From Adiantum capillus-veneris (lineage: Eukaryota; Streptophyta; Polypodiopsida; Polypodiales; Pteridaceae), in the NCBI GenBank assembly GCA_014529385.2, contig CM043962.1, positions 127,291,470 through 127,355,469 on the forward strand: 64,000 bases of DNA, written 5' to 3'. Below are positions 54,590 to 64,000 of this stretch, one piece after another. The notes under the pieces were generated by a model that was given only the letters and a program-made list of their open reading frames with translations, was not told the DNA's origin and did not search any database. Positions within the stretch are counted from its first letter, which is position 1, and each line of letters begins with the position of its first letter. The position numbers and the translations under genes were made by a program.

Positions 54590-55447
54590 CTATTGTCTTT
54601 GCCTAGGAAGTGGCCCTGATGGTTGGCCTTTTTCTTCAAGCTTTGCAAGCTTCACCTTCAAGTCACGCATTCCCTTCACAAGCTCATCTAGCATGGACTC
54701 ATCAAACTTAGGAGCGATAAAAGTAGGCTTTACCATTTTGTCAGAAGTTGAGGTGGAAGGACTTGTAGTGTTTACTACCATCTTGTCCCTTCTTCTTTGT
54801 CGTTTGGCAAGCAGTGAGATAGCACCTTCAACCTCATTCCAATCGGTATTTAGTCCTTGCTCAACATCTTTATCTTCAAGAAGAAGCTCCAAATTTTCTT
54901 GAAACTCTTTACCTACAGCTTGTAAGAAAAGATATGTCTTCTCTGCATCTAGTGTGGCCCTTTCTGTCCTTGTGAGTTGTGCATAGCGCCGCTCAAATTC
55001 CCTAAGTAGCTCTGTTATTGATAGTCCTTGCTTTGGCTTGACTACCCATTCTAAGAATGTCCTTTTGGTCACTCTCTCAGATTCCTCCATGAAATATTCC
55101 TCCTTTAAATCTACTTTGAGTTCTTCCCAATTTCTCCCATGCCCATCTTTAATTCCCCTAACATGTTCTCTAATTTCTAGAGCAACAACTAGCTCAAAGC
55201 TTTGAATCATCTCACCTTCTGACACGCGATGCAGCTCCATCTCCTTCACATACTCGCGTAAGTACTTGGTTACATCTTTGCCATTGAATTGATCCATTCG
55301 GTTGACGACCGCTTGTATGGCCTTCGTTGCTGAAATCTCCCTTCTTTCAGTGGCATGTTGTTGTTGCATGAACATTGCAAATTCTTGAAGCATTTGCATT
55401 GTTGTTGGGTCAAAATGCATACCCTGTTGCTCAACATGATCACCCAT
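54590..55447 (-). pseudogene. gag: gypsy gag
   Basis: From the ATG at 55447 (MGDHVEQQGMHFDPTTMQML), 285 codons. A Gln-rich N-terminus precedes a retrotransposon gag core: VVNRMDQFNGKDVTKYLREY, ELVVALEIREHVRGIKDGHG, YFMEESERVTKRTFLEWV and KTYLFLQAVGKEFQENLELL, then a Ser/Thr-rich stretch and a C-terminal helix. It stops at 54590 just before the presumed zinc knuckle, so nonsense mutation or frame change separates gag from its nucleocapsid. I prefer the ATG at 55447 over the longer upstream reading because that extension overlaps the primer site and LTR edge. Confidence 0.8.
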
Positions 55448-55480
55448 GGTTACCCACAAACTCTCACCCTGGCAGTTTCG

Positions 55481-55494
55481 CGTCGGGTTCACCA
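55481..55494 (-). other. candidate primer binding site
   Basis: The minus strand reads TGGTGAACCCGACG, 6 bases after the LTR end. It has the TGG start of a tRNA-complementary site but I cannot name the tRNA. Confidence 0.45.
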
Positions 55495-55500
55495 AAAATA

Positions 55501-57511
55501 TGTCAAGAAATTTGTGGTCTTGCCAGGAAAGCACCGGGCTTATGGCTGTGAGAGTTTGTGAGAGAACTCATTAAAAACTATATGAAGGAGTTAAACCATA
55601 GATGCCATGAAGACTAGGGTTTGGAAAGAAGTGCAATCAACGAAAACTCACTCTTTCTCTCTTGCACTCACACACACAAAGAAAGAACACAAAAGAGAAT
55701 GTCAAAACAATACGAAAATGAAAACAGCAAGGCTATGGTCATATCGTATCATGGGTAATATGAAAGGGTTAGCAGATGAGTTAATGGCATTCAATCTTGG
55801 CTGGCCAAATAGGCTACGAATTGTTCTTTGGAATTGTAGTTTTGTGCTTACCATAATATATATATTTTGTCTAGTGATTGGGATTAATTGTGTGTACAAA
55901 TCCTCTTGGTTCATAGCAAGATAACTACGCTTACGTCAAAAAAAAAGTTATAGTCTATGAGAGGTAGTATGATGGGATCGGTGATAGAAGTATTTCATTA
56001 AGCCTTTCTGGGCCAAAGAGAAACACTATACGTTGTTGAAAGTATATTTTATGCCTAATCCATACGTTAATTCTAATAGATCGTGCAGAGTGAAAGCGAT
56101 AATGATCATCATGTGGGTTATTCATCTAGGATAGTATGTGAGAAATGCAGATATGAGAGAAGTGAAGAGATGATAAGTTTCCCTCCCAAGCCCTATTCTT
56201 ACCCGTAGGCAATAAGGATACTGCGGGGAGAGATGTACCTATAGAAAAGAGAACCTAGAATTTGCAGAGAGGATGAATTACTAAGAATGAGAGAGATAGG
56301 TTTGCTTAAGGAGATGAGATTAGATACATCTATATATGTTGGATTAGAGATAAAAAAGAAAACAACAAGAAATCAAGAAAACATCAATGTAGAACACATC
56401 TTATTTGACAAACCCTTCGGCACCATTATTGATGGAGAGAGAAGAAGAGTGGATAATTCCACTTTGATTGATACATCAAGTGCAAGACCTTCTTTGATTA
56501 GAGTTGATCTTCCAAAGTTAGCTTGTTGCAAGAATGGCTAGTCTCCCTCTAGGAGAAAGTGTAGGCTTGGGCTTATGTTAATGGCTAAGTACAATTAGGC
56601 ATTACTACTCACTCCCTCAAGAATTCCTCTCATCAATAGCTTGAATGCTTGAGTTCCATTTCAAGGAAGAAGAGGTCCCCTTTTATAGTTGAAGGGAACC
56701 CCCAAGGGTTTACACAAGAAGAGAGGAGCCAGTGTGAATAGGAATTGGAAAAGTTGGAAATGAACTGTCCCTACATGATGTGGGCAGACTGGGGTCCAGT
56801 ATTTTGATCATATCTCCTCAGCCATGGCTCCAAATAAAAAAGTAAAAATATGGGCAGAAACGTCAGCTCATTAACTACGATTTTCATTTAAAAATCATTT
56901 TCCAATTCGGATTGGAACCTTGTGTAAAAAATTCATCAAAATAGGGTCCATTTCTGGCAGCAAAAGTCTTCCCGTGGTCCCCTTAGCCTAGACTTTCATT
57001 TAATTCCAAAGGACACCTCATGCCATATGAAAGCATGACATTGCTCCTTGACAAAGTTTTGTAATCATGCTTGCAATAATGCATTAAAATAAGTATATCT
57101 TTGAAGTCATGCCACCTAGTGTCCCACTAGGATTTGATTCCCTCCTAGTAGCTATTTAAAAAGAAATATAAGAAAAGTATAAAAAATACATGGAATATAT
57201 ATATATTGGAGTTTACGCTAGATATAGGATCTAGCTAGGGTGTGAGATGATAATGAGACAGTAGAAATAAATAATCAATGCTTTTTGCCCCAAGTTAAAG
57301 AGGTGGAGCTATTGAGCTTTTCCCATAGTATTTTCTGATGGTAAAGTAAGGATAGGTTACCCTTGAGAAAAATAATAGGATGAGATAGAAGGATTATTAT
57401 TATACTTAAATATGCATATGTACATTATAGGAAAGATAATTATGTATCTAAAAAGTTACAAGATAGATCTTGTATCATGCGTTCCTACTATGTACGTGTG
57501 ACAGCACAACA
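55501..57511 (-). repeat. 5' LTR (right copy, 2,011 bp)
   Basis: Plus-strand start TGTCAAGAAATTTGTGG, end GTGACAGCACAACA. Aligns along its whole length with 47469-49487. Confidence 0.93.
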
Positions 57512-57515
57512 GCGT

Positions 57516-57722
57516 GTTGGTTGACCTTATTGCACCACCAAGCATTCCTCATGAGCCCGAAAAGATTTTGGATTCTCATGAGCTTCACACAAGACATCAT
57601 GCCAGATGACAGGTGTTGGTAAAATGGCTAGATAGACCCGAAGAAGGCTCTACATGGGAGAATGTCTCCGCACTTAAGAAACGCTTTCCTACGTTCATTT
57701 TCGAGGACCAAAATGATTCTCC
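57516..57722 (+). pseudogene. chromodomain of the outer gypsy (continuation after the nested element)
   Basis: Continues the outer pol frame: VDLIAPPSIPHEPEKILDSH, a stop near 57608, then VLVKWLDRPEEGSTWENVSAL and FPTFIFEDQNDSPRGG. The aromatic and acidic positions of a chromodomain (VLVKWxxxxEExSTWE) are present. It would bind histone tails and direct integration. It joins the integrase at 46044-47460 once the nested element is removed. Confidence 0.85.
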
Positions 57723-57734
57723 AAGGGGGGGTAA
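57723..57734 (+). other. polypurine tract of the outer gypsy
   Basis: AAGGGGGGGTAA immediately before the 3' LTR TGTAAGG. Confidence 0.8.
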
Positions 57735-57857
57735 TGTAAGGACATGGATCCTATGGGCAAGGCCATCGGCACGGTCGGATAGAGTGTATGCTAGGGGGAG
57801 GCTATAAGATAGCACGGTTGGGTGGAGACCAGCACACGCATTACCACCGCTCTTTCA
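57735..57857 (+). repeat. 3' LTR, 123 bp
   Basis: TGTAAGGACATGGATCC ... CGCTCTTTCA, followed by ACAGC at 57858-57862. Confidence 0.92.
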
Positions 57858-57862
57858 ACAGC

Positions 57863-57889
57863 CATGAGGCTGGCAGACACAATTCTCTC

Positions 57890-57929
<40 letters not shown>

Positions 57930-57976
57930 CCCATACACCACACACACCCTCTCAATGTCTCTCCCCAACACTCCCA
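57863..57976. other. CT-rich flank, probably the Tat 3' LTR resumed
   Basis: Pyrimidine-rich sequence in the same style as 41520-41922, on the far side of the ACAGC duplication. It contains a CT run at 57894-57928. Confidence 0.4.
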
Positions 57977-58424
57977 TTAGGGAAAATTTGGACTCACAAA
58001 GGGGCCTTATAAGGAGTTTGACTTCCTCTCTCATGTCTTAAACGGGCGTGCAGTAATTTTTTTTTGCAAATCAACTCTAAACTTGGCAAAAATTTGACAC
58101 TTAGAATCTACTCTTCAAGCTCCTTCTATTGATATATAGCACGCCATGAGATTCCTCTTATTTTGAAAGATTTTAGTTTTGATTCTCTCATGATGTGACA
58201 ACCCTATCTAGAATCTAGAGAATCAAAAATAGAATCTTTCAAAATATGAGGAATCTTGTGGCATGTCATACATCAATAGACAGCTTGAAGAGTAGATTCT
58301 AACAACCAAATCTTCACAAAGTTTAGAGTTGATTTGCAAAAAAATTATTGCATGCTCGTTTTAAACATGAGAGAGGAAGTCAAACTCCTTATAAGACCCC
58401 TTTGTGAGTCCAAATTTTCCCTAA
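57977..58424. repeat. foldback / MITE-like element, copy 2 (long palindrome)
   Basis: Left end TTAGGGAAAATTTGGACTCA at 57977; right end is its reverse complement, finishing CCCTAA at 58424. The two arms remain complementary nearly to the centre, for example AAGGAGTTTGACTTCCTCTC (58012) against GAGAGAGGAAGTCAAACTCC (58372) and AGAATCTACTCTTCAAGC against GCTTGAAGAGTAGATTCT. Arms are about 215 bp with a short central loop near 58200. Same family as 5713-6168. Confidence 0.85.
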
Positions 58425-58460
58425 CGCCCCTCACAACAACACACTCCCTCCCCACCGCTC

Positions 58461-58464
<4 letters not shown>

Positions 58465-58515
<51 letters not shown>

Positions 58516-58759
58516 ATCCAAACACACACGCACACACACACACACACTCTAACACTATCTCTCTCTCCCCCTCTTCCCCCCCCCCTCTCTCATCACCCTC
58601 TCTCTCTCTCTCTCTTGTTCTCTATGTAGCAGCACAAGCCAAAAAAATATATCTCTCTCGTTTACTTGCCGACACACACACACACACACACACACCACCT
58701 CAGCCTCTCTCTCCCCATCCCTCTCTCTCTCTCTCTCTCTCCATATCTCACTCTCACCA

Positions 58760-58815
<56 letters not shown>

Positions 58816-58951
58816 CCCACACACACACACTTGCCAACACACTCACACACACACAACCTCATACACGCACACACACTTTTGACCTCAAACCTCTCTCTCT
58901 ATCCCTCTCTCCCTCTCTCTCTCTTTCATTTAGAAAAAAGGAATAGTCTCT

Positions 58952-59021
<70 letters not shown>
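58465..59021. repeat. compound CT/CA satellite block
   Basis: About 560 bp of almost unbroken pyrimidine on the plus strand: CT arrays at 58465-58513, 58597-58615, 58724-58742, 58763-58813 and 58957-59021, with CA arrays at 58673-58696 and 58820-58857. Long open readings of Leu/Ser or Glu/Arg here are dinucleotide artefacts. Confidence 0.95.
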
Positions 59022-59024
<3 letters not shown>

Positions 59025-59380
59025 GGACACACACACGCACACATACACAATTACATAAGTACAAACGCATGTGATACGCACGTAGAAGAAGAAAAGATAA
59101 AGAAGGAGCTCAACATTGATGTCCAAGCAACAGAAGAAGAATGATAAGATCACGTGAAGCGACCACGAACCAAAAAATGACACCAAAGGCATGCCCCGAC
59201 CGGCCCTAAAAGTGACGAGAAAACGAGCTACAATGATGCACCAGCAAAGCCCGCCATTCATCGGCATCTCGTCCACGACACATCTCCACAGTAAACATCC
59301 GTACGCTAACCTATTTTTCCATTTTCAAGCCAAAATCTTGTATATAAAAAACCAATTGTATATTGCCACCTCTCTCTAGG

Positions 59381-59764
59381 TGATGGTCACAAAGGCCCAT
59401 CTAGGAGATATCATTTTAAAGTTCTCATAAAATAAAGCAATGTTTAACCTTCTGGGACCCGGCTCCTTGCTCTGTCTCTCCTGATTAGGGCCCTAATCTA
59501 ATCAGATTATCCTAAACTAATGCAGTCTGTACCTATAAAAGAACACTGAGAGGTCACTATCGAGGGGAAACTAGGGCATTTGCAACACTTGCAGCACTTG
59601 GTGGAGCACTTTGTCAGGACACCGGCAAGGCCGGACTAGACAAGGGCAGGGCCGGGCTACGCGGTGTGGAGCGGGGAGTCCAACTAGGCAAAGGGCCAGG
59701 GGCTTGCCTATATATGGGTGGTTGGGTGGTGGACTCTCATACCCTAGTTTCCCTTGGCTTATAC
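59381..59764 (+). repeat. probable 5' LTR of the right-edge gypsy
   Basis: Bounded on the right by the primer site at 59765 and containing a TATA box at 59534. TGATGGTCAC at 59381 is the best left border by position and TG start, but the 3' LTR is outside the window, so it is unproven. Confidence 0.45.
59534..59540 (+). promoter_or_regulatory. candidate LTR TATA box
   Basis: TATAAAA in gtaccTATAAAAgaacactg, about 230 bp upstream of the primer site. Confidence 0.5.
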
Positions 59765-59777
59765 TGGTATCAAATCC
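59765..59777 (+). other. primer binding site-like sequence
   Basis: TGGTATCAAATCC keeps the first eight bases of the tRNA-Met site TGGTATCAGAGC and diverges after them. Confidence 0.55.
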
Positions 59778-61004
59778 ATAAGTTTTGGGGACCTGGGCGT
59801 GGTGCTCATGAGCTTTTGGCATGCTTTTGCATGTTCATGCAAAAGAGGAGGGCCGGAGATACCCCGCAGGCGGGCTTGGCCGCTTAGCAGGCGAAGGGAG
59901 GCAGCGTGAGGATCGTGGGCAAGCACCCTTGGTCGGGGAGAGGATGGGTTGACAATGTCGACAGCAAGCAAGAGTAACATCCTCGGGTTCGCAAGGACCA
60001 GGGGAGAAAATCCCACTGCATTTCCATCTCCAACAGGGGCAAGCCCCGTGCGGTATCGCTCTCTCTCTCTCTTCTGCGATATGCTGCTGCTGCGCCATCG
60101 CCCATGCGGCTTTCTTTTCACATGGCGGGCACCCAAGGCCAAGGGCCTTAGGTTTTTTGTTAATGGCATAAGGATAGTTTCCTCCCACACACTCCTCACA
60201 GAGGTGTTGTGGTGACTACGGGGAATACGGAGATACAGTATTTTTTGAGATTACATAAAATTTTGTCGAAAAAGAATTCAGCTTGAGGATTCTGATTACT
60301 GTCTGGATCTAGTACCTTCGAACCATATTCGACAGGGTTATATTGGACAACATAAATGATCATCAACGAGGCGGTTATTGAAAAGCTTATGTGTCCATCG
60401 CCTATAAGTGAGTTTGATGCGCTTTCACAATCCAAAAAGCCTCGGCAAAAGGCATACTAGGAGTGCTCCAAGGAAGCCAAACCAATCCGTAACGCATACA
60501 GACATTATCAAATGGGCAAGACTTCATCAGATGATATTGTTTCCACCTGCATGCATCGATATCAAAGGGTCAAAGGAGATACCATTGACTATACTATCTT
60601 CATGGATTTACCAACAAGACTTCAGGTACTCATGTTTCATTCTCCTAATGGTTATGCAATCACATAAATTTTGTTGAGGTTTGGACATTCCAAGTTAGGC
60701 ACAGATTGTTGCCCAAGGGGTTGGTTGGAATTTATCAAGCACGGCTTAATTGCCATTACAACAAGGTTCTTACTAGCTTGGACAATTTTATTTCTTTGTA
60801 TGGATTGACACGCATGCTTGATTATTTATTTTTTGACTTGCATGAACATATGGCTTCTGCATATATAATTTGATGGCACATCATTTCAGACAAGCACAGC
60901 TTGTGTTAAGTTATAGCAAGGCTTGTCAACATTACCAAAAGCATGATATTTTGGTTTTTGAAAACACGATGTCCAACAGCCAATCACAGTCAAGCGAGGC
61001 TTGA
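59778..61004 (+). other. leader and missing gag N-terminus region
   Basis: Between the primer site and the pol-linked frame a gag N-terminal domain is expected, but I find none. The stretch 60200-60680 contains protein-like readings (RKPNQSVTHTDIIKWARLHQ on plus; YNPVEYGSKVLDPDSNQNPQ on minus) without a family. Either the gag N-terminus was replaced by an insertion or it has decayed past recognition. A TGA at 61002 ends the upstream frame. Confidence 0.4.
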
Positions 61005-64000
61005 GTGAGTCTTGCTCTCGTTTCCATGCCAGGCACTGTCTTCAAAAAGTTGGATTTTGGAGAGCAAAAGCAACAATTTTGTGCGGGCTTAACCGAAGAA
61101 ATGGCGGAGTATGTCAACTCCCAAAGGCCACGTACCATATCGGCGGTAATACACCATACTATGGTGGCCTCGCGAATCAATTTCCAAACGGGGGGTAAAA
61201 GAAATAATAAGCCCCCGGAAAACAAGGGTTCCAATGAGCCTAAGGGGAAGGACAATGTCCAAAAGTCTCCTAAGGGCACTTCCAACAAAGCTAAAGAGAA
61301 GGGAGTTTACAAAGGAAAGAATAAACTCTCTTCTGAAGAGCTTGAGCGTTATCGTAAAGATAACCGGTGTTTCAAGTGCGGCGAACAAGGGCATGCGTAC
61401 CGCACTTGTCCCCAAAAGAACAACCGCCAAGATCCTCCTAGAGCTTCTTTGGTTGAAATCCAAGAGGAGGAGATTCACCAAACTCACCACAAAGGATCTC
61501 CTCTATGCCATGCTTGGGGAAAGGTAAGAGAACATGATGCTTTTATTCTCTTTGACCCTGGTTCTACTCACAATTTCATATCTATGGAGTTAGCCACCAA
61601 GCTAGGCATACAATCCTACGAGATGGGAGATATCCTACCCGCAGACAGTGCCTTCAAGGGGCAAGAAGCTTCAGTCACTCCCTTAATCGGGAAATTGAGG
61701 CTTCATGTCCAAGGCTATGTGGACAAAGAGGACTTCTTTATCTCTCCTCTCAAGCATGAGGATGTAATCCTAGGGGCACCATGGTTTGACCGCCTGGCTG
61801 CCCATGTTAAATTTCCTGAAAGGAGAATCTCCTTTAAGTTCAGGGAAAAGGACATGTATATAGATGCTAAGGAGATGGGTAACACCATCCCCATTGTACA
61901 TACACCAGCTTTCAACAAGTCAATAAAGAGCTCTATTTCCGTGTACATGATTTTTGTTAAAGATTCTCAAAATGAACCTAATGCTTTAGCAAAAGAAAAT
62001 AAAAGAAACCAAAAGGAATTAGAGTTATCCAATTTTCTCAAGGGGTTTCAAGATGTCTTTATTGACGACATCCCTTGTGAGCTACCTCCTAAACGAGGTA
62101 ATGACGACCATGCAATTGAACTTCTTCCAGGAAGTTCACCGCCTAACAAACCTCCTTATAGAGTTTCTCAAGCTCAACAAGAGGAGATTATGCGGCAAGT
62201 GCATGAGTTAGTTGAGAAGGGCATGGTTAGGCCTAGCTCATCTCCATTTTGCTCACCTGTGCTATTAGTGCAAAAGAAAGACGGCACATATCGTATGTGT
62301 GTCGACTATAGAGCACTAAATAGGATCACTATCAAGAATAGGTTTCCCGTTCCACGGGTAGAAGACCTATTTGATAAGCTACAAGGATCGACCTACTTCA
62401 GTAGGATTGACCTAAAAAGTGGCTATCATCAAATAAGGATAGTTGATCAAGACATTGTAAAGACCGCATTTCGTACTACATTTGGTCTTTACGAATACAT
62501 TGTCATGCCTTTTGGCTTGACTAATGCACCAGCCACATTTAACCGCTTAATGGAGAAGCTGTTCAGGCCTCATCGAACCTTCACTGGAGTGTTCTTTGAT
62601 GATATTATCATCTACTCTAATTCATTGGAGGAACACAAGCAACACCTCCAGGTAATATTTCAAGTTTTAAGAGAGAATAAACTTTATGTTAATCGAAAGA
62701 AAAGTGAATTTTTCTTGCAAGAGATTCAATATTTGGGTCACATTATCTCTCAAGATGGAATCCAAATGGATCCATCCAAGTTAGAGGTAATAAAAGGATG
62801 GACTAAACCAAGGAATCTTCATGAACTAAGAAGCTTTATAGGTATGTGTGCATACTATAGACGCTTCATAGAAAAGTTCTCACAAATTGCAGGACCATTA
62901 CATGACCTAACAAAGAAAAATGTTAGGTATACGTGGTCTACTAAAGAGAACAATGCTTTCGAAAAGCTTAAAGAAAAGCTTATCTCTCAACCTGTGCTTA
63001 CACTACCGGATCTCTCAAAACCATTTGAGGTCCAATGTGATGCTTGTGGTGATTGCCTTGGGGCTGTTCTGCTCCAAGAAGGGCACGCCATAGGCTATGA
63101 GAGTCGAAGGCTCGACCCTGTTGAGCAAGCTCTAGGCATATACGAAAAAGAACTCCTTGCAGTTCTACATGCCTTAGACTCATGGAAGCACTATTTATTG
63201 GGGACTCCTTTCATTCTGCGAACGGATCACCAAAGTCTTAAGTACTTCATGACGCAGACCAAGCTTTCCGACAAACAAATGAGGTGGGCAAATTTCCTTT
63301 CGCAATTTCATTTTCATATTGCTCACATTGCTGGCAAGCATAATCAAGTAGCCGATGCACTCTCAAGACGACCGAGAGTGAATGCGGTTTCCATAGCAAC
63401 TCACAATGATCTATCTTCAATGATAGATGAGTATGCTATTGATCCCGATTTTAGAGATGTGATTTCAGCCCTTGCATTAGGGAAGAAAGAAGAACCATTT
63501 ACTTTACAAGATGGTTATCTTCACTATGGCAATAGACGATGCGTTACTAACTCACTACGTGAGAAAGTAATGTATGAATCTCATGCTCCCCCATATGCGG
63601 GGCATAGAGGGATTCAGTCTACCCTAAAGGGAATTGAAACATATTTCTATTGGCCTACCATGAAAGTGAACATACACGAGTATGTTTCCAAATGTGTGGT
63701 ATGTCAAAAGACAAAATTTGATAGAGGGAAGCAACTTGGATTGCTTCAACCCTTGCCAATCCCTAATTCACCGTGGGAGAGCATATCCATGGATTTTATC
63801 TTTGGATTGCCTAAGTCTATCCATGGGAATACGGGAATATGGACGATAGTAGACAGGTTCAGTAAACAAGCTCATTTTATACCTGTCAAAAAGACTATCA
63901 AAGCCCATCAAATGGCAACCCTCTTCATTTCACAAATTTTCAAGTACCATGGCTTGCCAATGTCCATAGTGTCGGATAGAGATCCTAGAATGACCAGTAA
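61005..64000 (+). CDS. gypsy gag C-terminus-pol polyprotein, open to the window edge
   Basis: At least 998 codons without a stop, first ATG at 61026. In order: gag tail (GLTEEMAEYVNSQRPRTI); zinc knuckle CFKCGEQGHAYRTC (61371); protease FDPGSTHNFIS (61554) and VILGAPWFDRL; RT with [45 protein letters not shown] and active site VFFDDIIIYSN (62593); RNase H with VQCDACGDCLGAVLL, YEKELLAVLHALDSW and LRTDHQSLKYF; hinge VADALSRRPR; integrase zinc domain HAPPYAGHRG with CVVCQKTK (63585-63715); core SMDFIFGLPKS (63790) and VSDRDPRMTS (63973). The third catalytic acid and any chromodomain lie beyond the edge. All visible catalytic residues are intact. The DPGS form of the protease block is a known plant variant. 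Confidence 0.92.
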   Translation, partial: MSLALVSMPGTVFKKLDFGEQKQQFCAGLTEEMAEYVNSQRPRTISAVIHHTMVASRINFQTGGKRNNKPPENKGSNEPKGKDNVQKSPKGTSNKAKEKGVYKGKNKLSSEELERYRKDNRCFKCGEQGHAYRTCPQKNNRQDPPRASLVEIQEEEIHQTHHKGSPLCHAWGKVREHDAFILFDPGSTHNFISMELATKLGIQSYEMGDILPADSAFKGQEASVTPLIGKLRLHVQGYVDKEDFFISPLKHEDVILGAPWFDRLAAHVKFPERRISFKFREKDMYIDAKEMGNTIPIVHTPAFNKSIKSSISVYMIFVKDSQNEPNALAKENKRNQKELELSNFLKGFQDVFIDDIPCELPPKRGNDDHAIELLPGSSPPNKPPYRVSQAQQEEIMRQVHELVEKGMVRPSSSPFCSPVLLVQKKDGTYRMCVDYRALNRITIKNRFPVPRVEDLFDKLQGSTYFSRIDLKSGYHQIRIVDQDIVKTAFRTTFGLYEYIVMPFGLTNAPATFNRLMEKLFRPHRTFTGVFFDDIIIYSNSLEEHKQHLQVIFQVLRENKLYVNRKKSEFFLQEIQYLGHIISQDGIQMDPSKLEVIKGWTKPRNLHELRSFIGMCAYYRRFIEKFSQIAGPLHDLTKKNVRYTWSTKENNAFEKLKEKLISQPVLTLPDLSKPFEVQCDACGDCLGAVLLQEGHAIGYESRRLDPVEQALGIYEKELLAVLHALDSWKHYLLGTPFILRTDHQSLKYFMTQTKLSDKQMRWANFLSQFHFHIAHIAGKHNQVADALSRRPRVNAVSIATHNDLSSMIDEYAIDPDFRDVISALALGKKEEPFTLQDGYLHYGNRRCVTNSLREKVMYESHAPPYAGHRGIQSTLKGIETYFYWPTMKVNIHEYVSKCVVCQKTKFDRGKQLGLLQPLPIPNSPWESISMDFIFGLPKSIHGNTGIWTIVDRFSKQAHFIPVKKTIKAHQMATLFISQIFKYHGLPMSIVSDRDPRMTS

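Larger units (their letters stand above)
47469..57511 (-). mobile_element. minus-strand Ty3/gypsy element with about 2-kb LTRs, nested insertion
   Basis: 10,043 bp with LTRs at 47469-49487 and 55501-57511, GCGT duplications, and gag, protease, RT, RNase H and integrase in gypsy order on the minus strand. The RT is of an unusual type (see that entry). The LTRs are highly similar, with scattered substitutions and short indels (for example in the TA repeat near 48300). It lies within the pol of the chromodomain gypsy, between its integrase and chromodomain. Stops and frameshifts are present in gag-pol. Confidence 0.93.
41928..57857 (+). mobile_element. chromodomain Ty3/gypsy element with 123-bp LTRs, split by a nested element
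   Basis: Delimited by two 123-bp LTRs and ACAGC duplications. Excluding the 10-kb nested element (47469-57511 plus one 4-bp duplication) it is about 5.9 kb: LTR, primer site, leader, gag, protease, RT, RNase H, integrase, chromodomain, PPT, LTR. Small size, short LTRs and a chromodomain are reminiscent of Reina-type chromoviruses, though 123 bp is very short. The coding region has multiple frameshifts and stops. Confidence 0.92.

Noticed and set aside
58465-59058. Long Leu/Ser and Glu/Arg open reading frames
   Set aside because: They are translations of CT, CA and AG dinucleotide repeats.
1-64000. tRNA or rRNA genes
   Set aside because: tRNA-like matches are short primer binding sites only; no cloverleaf or rRNA sequence was seen.

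Overview
The window is nuclear DNA of a land plant and consists almost entirely of transposable elements. I see no intact host gene. The plant assignment rests on Ty1/copia and Ty3/gypsy elements with primer binding sites complementary to initiator tRNA-Met, a chromodomain gypsy, a gypsy pol with an extra archaeal-type RNase H (the plant Tat lineage), a plant-type Helitron, and decayed pentatricopeptide (PPR) gene pieces. The PPR wording and nesting density would suit a large-genome plant such as a fern or other seed-free plant, but that is a weak inference.

Layout. 1-2680: 5' part of a minus-strand gypsy element (protease, gag, LTR). 2685-3361: integrase tail and chromodomain of a plus-strand gypsy, ending at its polypurine tract, where it abuts 3362-5440, the 5' half of another minus-strand gypsy. 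5713-6168: a foldback (MITE-like) element. 7095-8230: a primer binding site, an LTR-like promoter and an integrase relic. 9758-19286: an AT-rich Helitron on the minus strand (Rep plus PIF1-like helicase), split by a copia element at 12405-17948 with 192-bp LTRs and a 5-bp target duplication. 20300-32600: unclassified repeated modules, a LINE tail, decayed PPR fragments, a roughly 1.6-kb direct duplication that carries an unrecognised ORF, and satellites. 32861-36513: a deleted minus-strand copia. 36514-41927: a decayed Tat-type gypsy. 41928-57857: a chromodomain gypsy with 123-bp LTRs, itself split by a minus-strand gypsy with 2-kb LTRs at 47469-57511. 57977-58424: a second foldback element, followed by long pyrimidine satellites. 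59381-64000: a gypsy whose protease-RT-integrase frame is open for about 1,000 codons to the window edge and is the least decayed coding sequence here.

The elements do not cooperate as a pathway; they record an insertion history. In three places target duplications or restored reading frames give the order: copia into Helitron; the 2-kb-LTR gypsy into the chromodomain gypsy; and the chromodomain gypsy into the pyrimidine-rich sequence at the Tat element's 3' end. Nearly all coding regions carry stops, frameshifts or lost catalytic residues. The right-edge element is the exception and the only credible candidate here for a recently active element. I did not find a clearly new biological system. 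The best candidates for undescribed biology are the unclassified repeat family at 20.8-31.6 kb with its conserved ORF, the long-palindrome foldback family, and the gypsy at 47-57 kb with an atypical RT.
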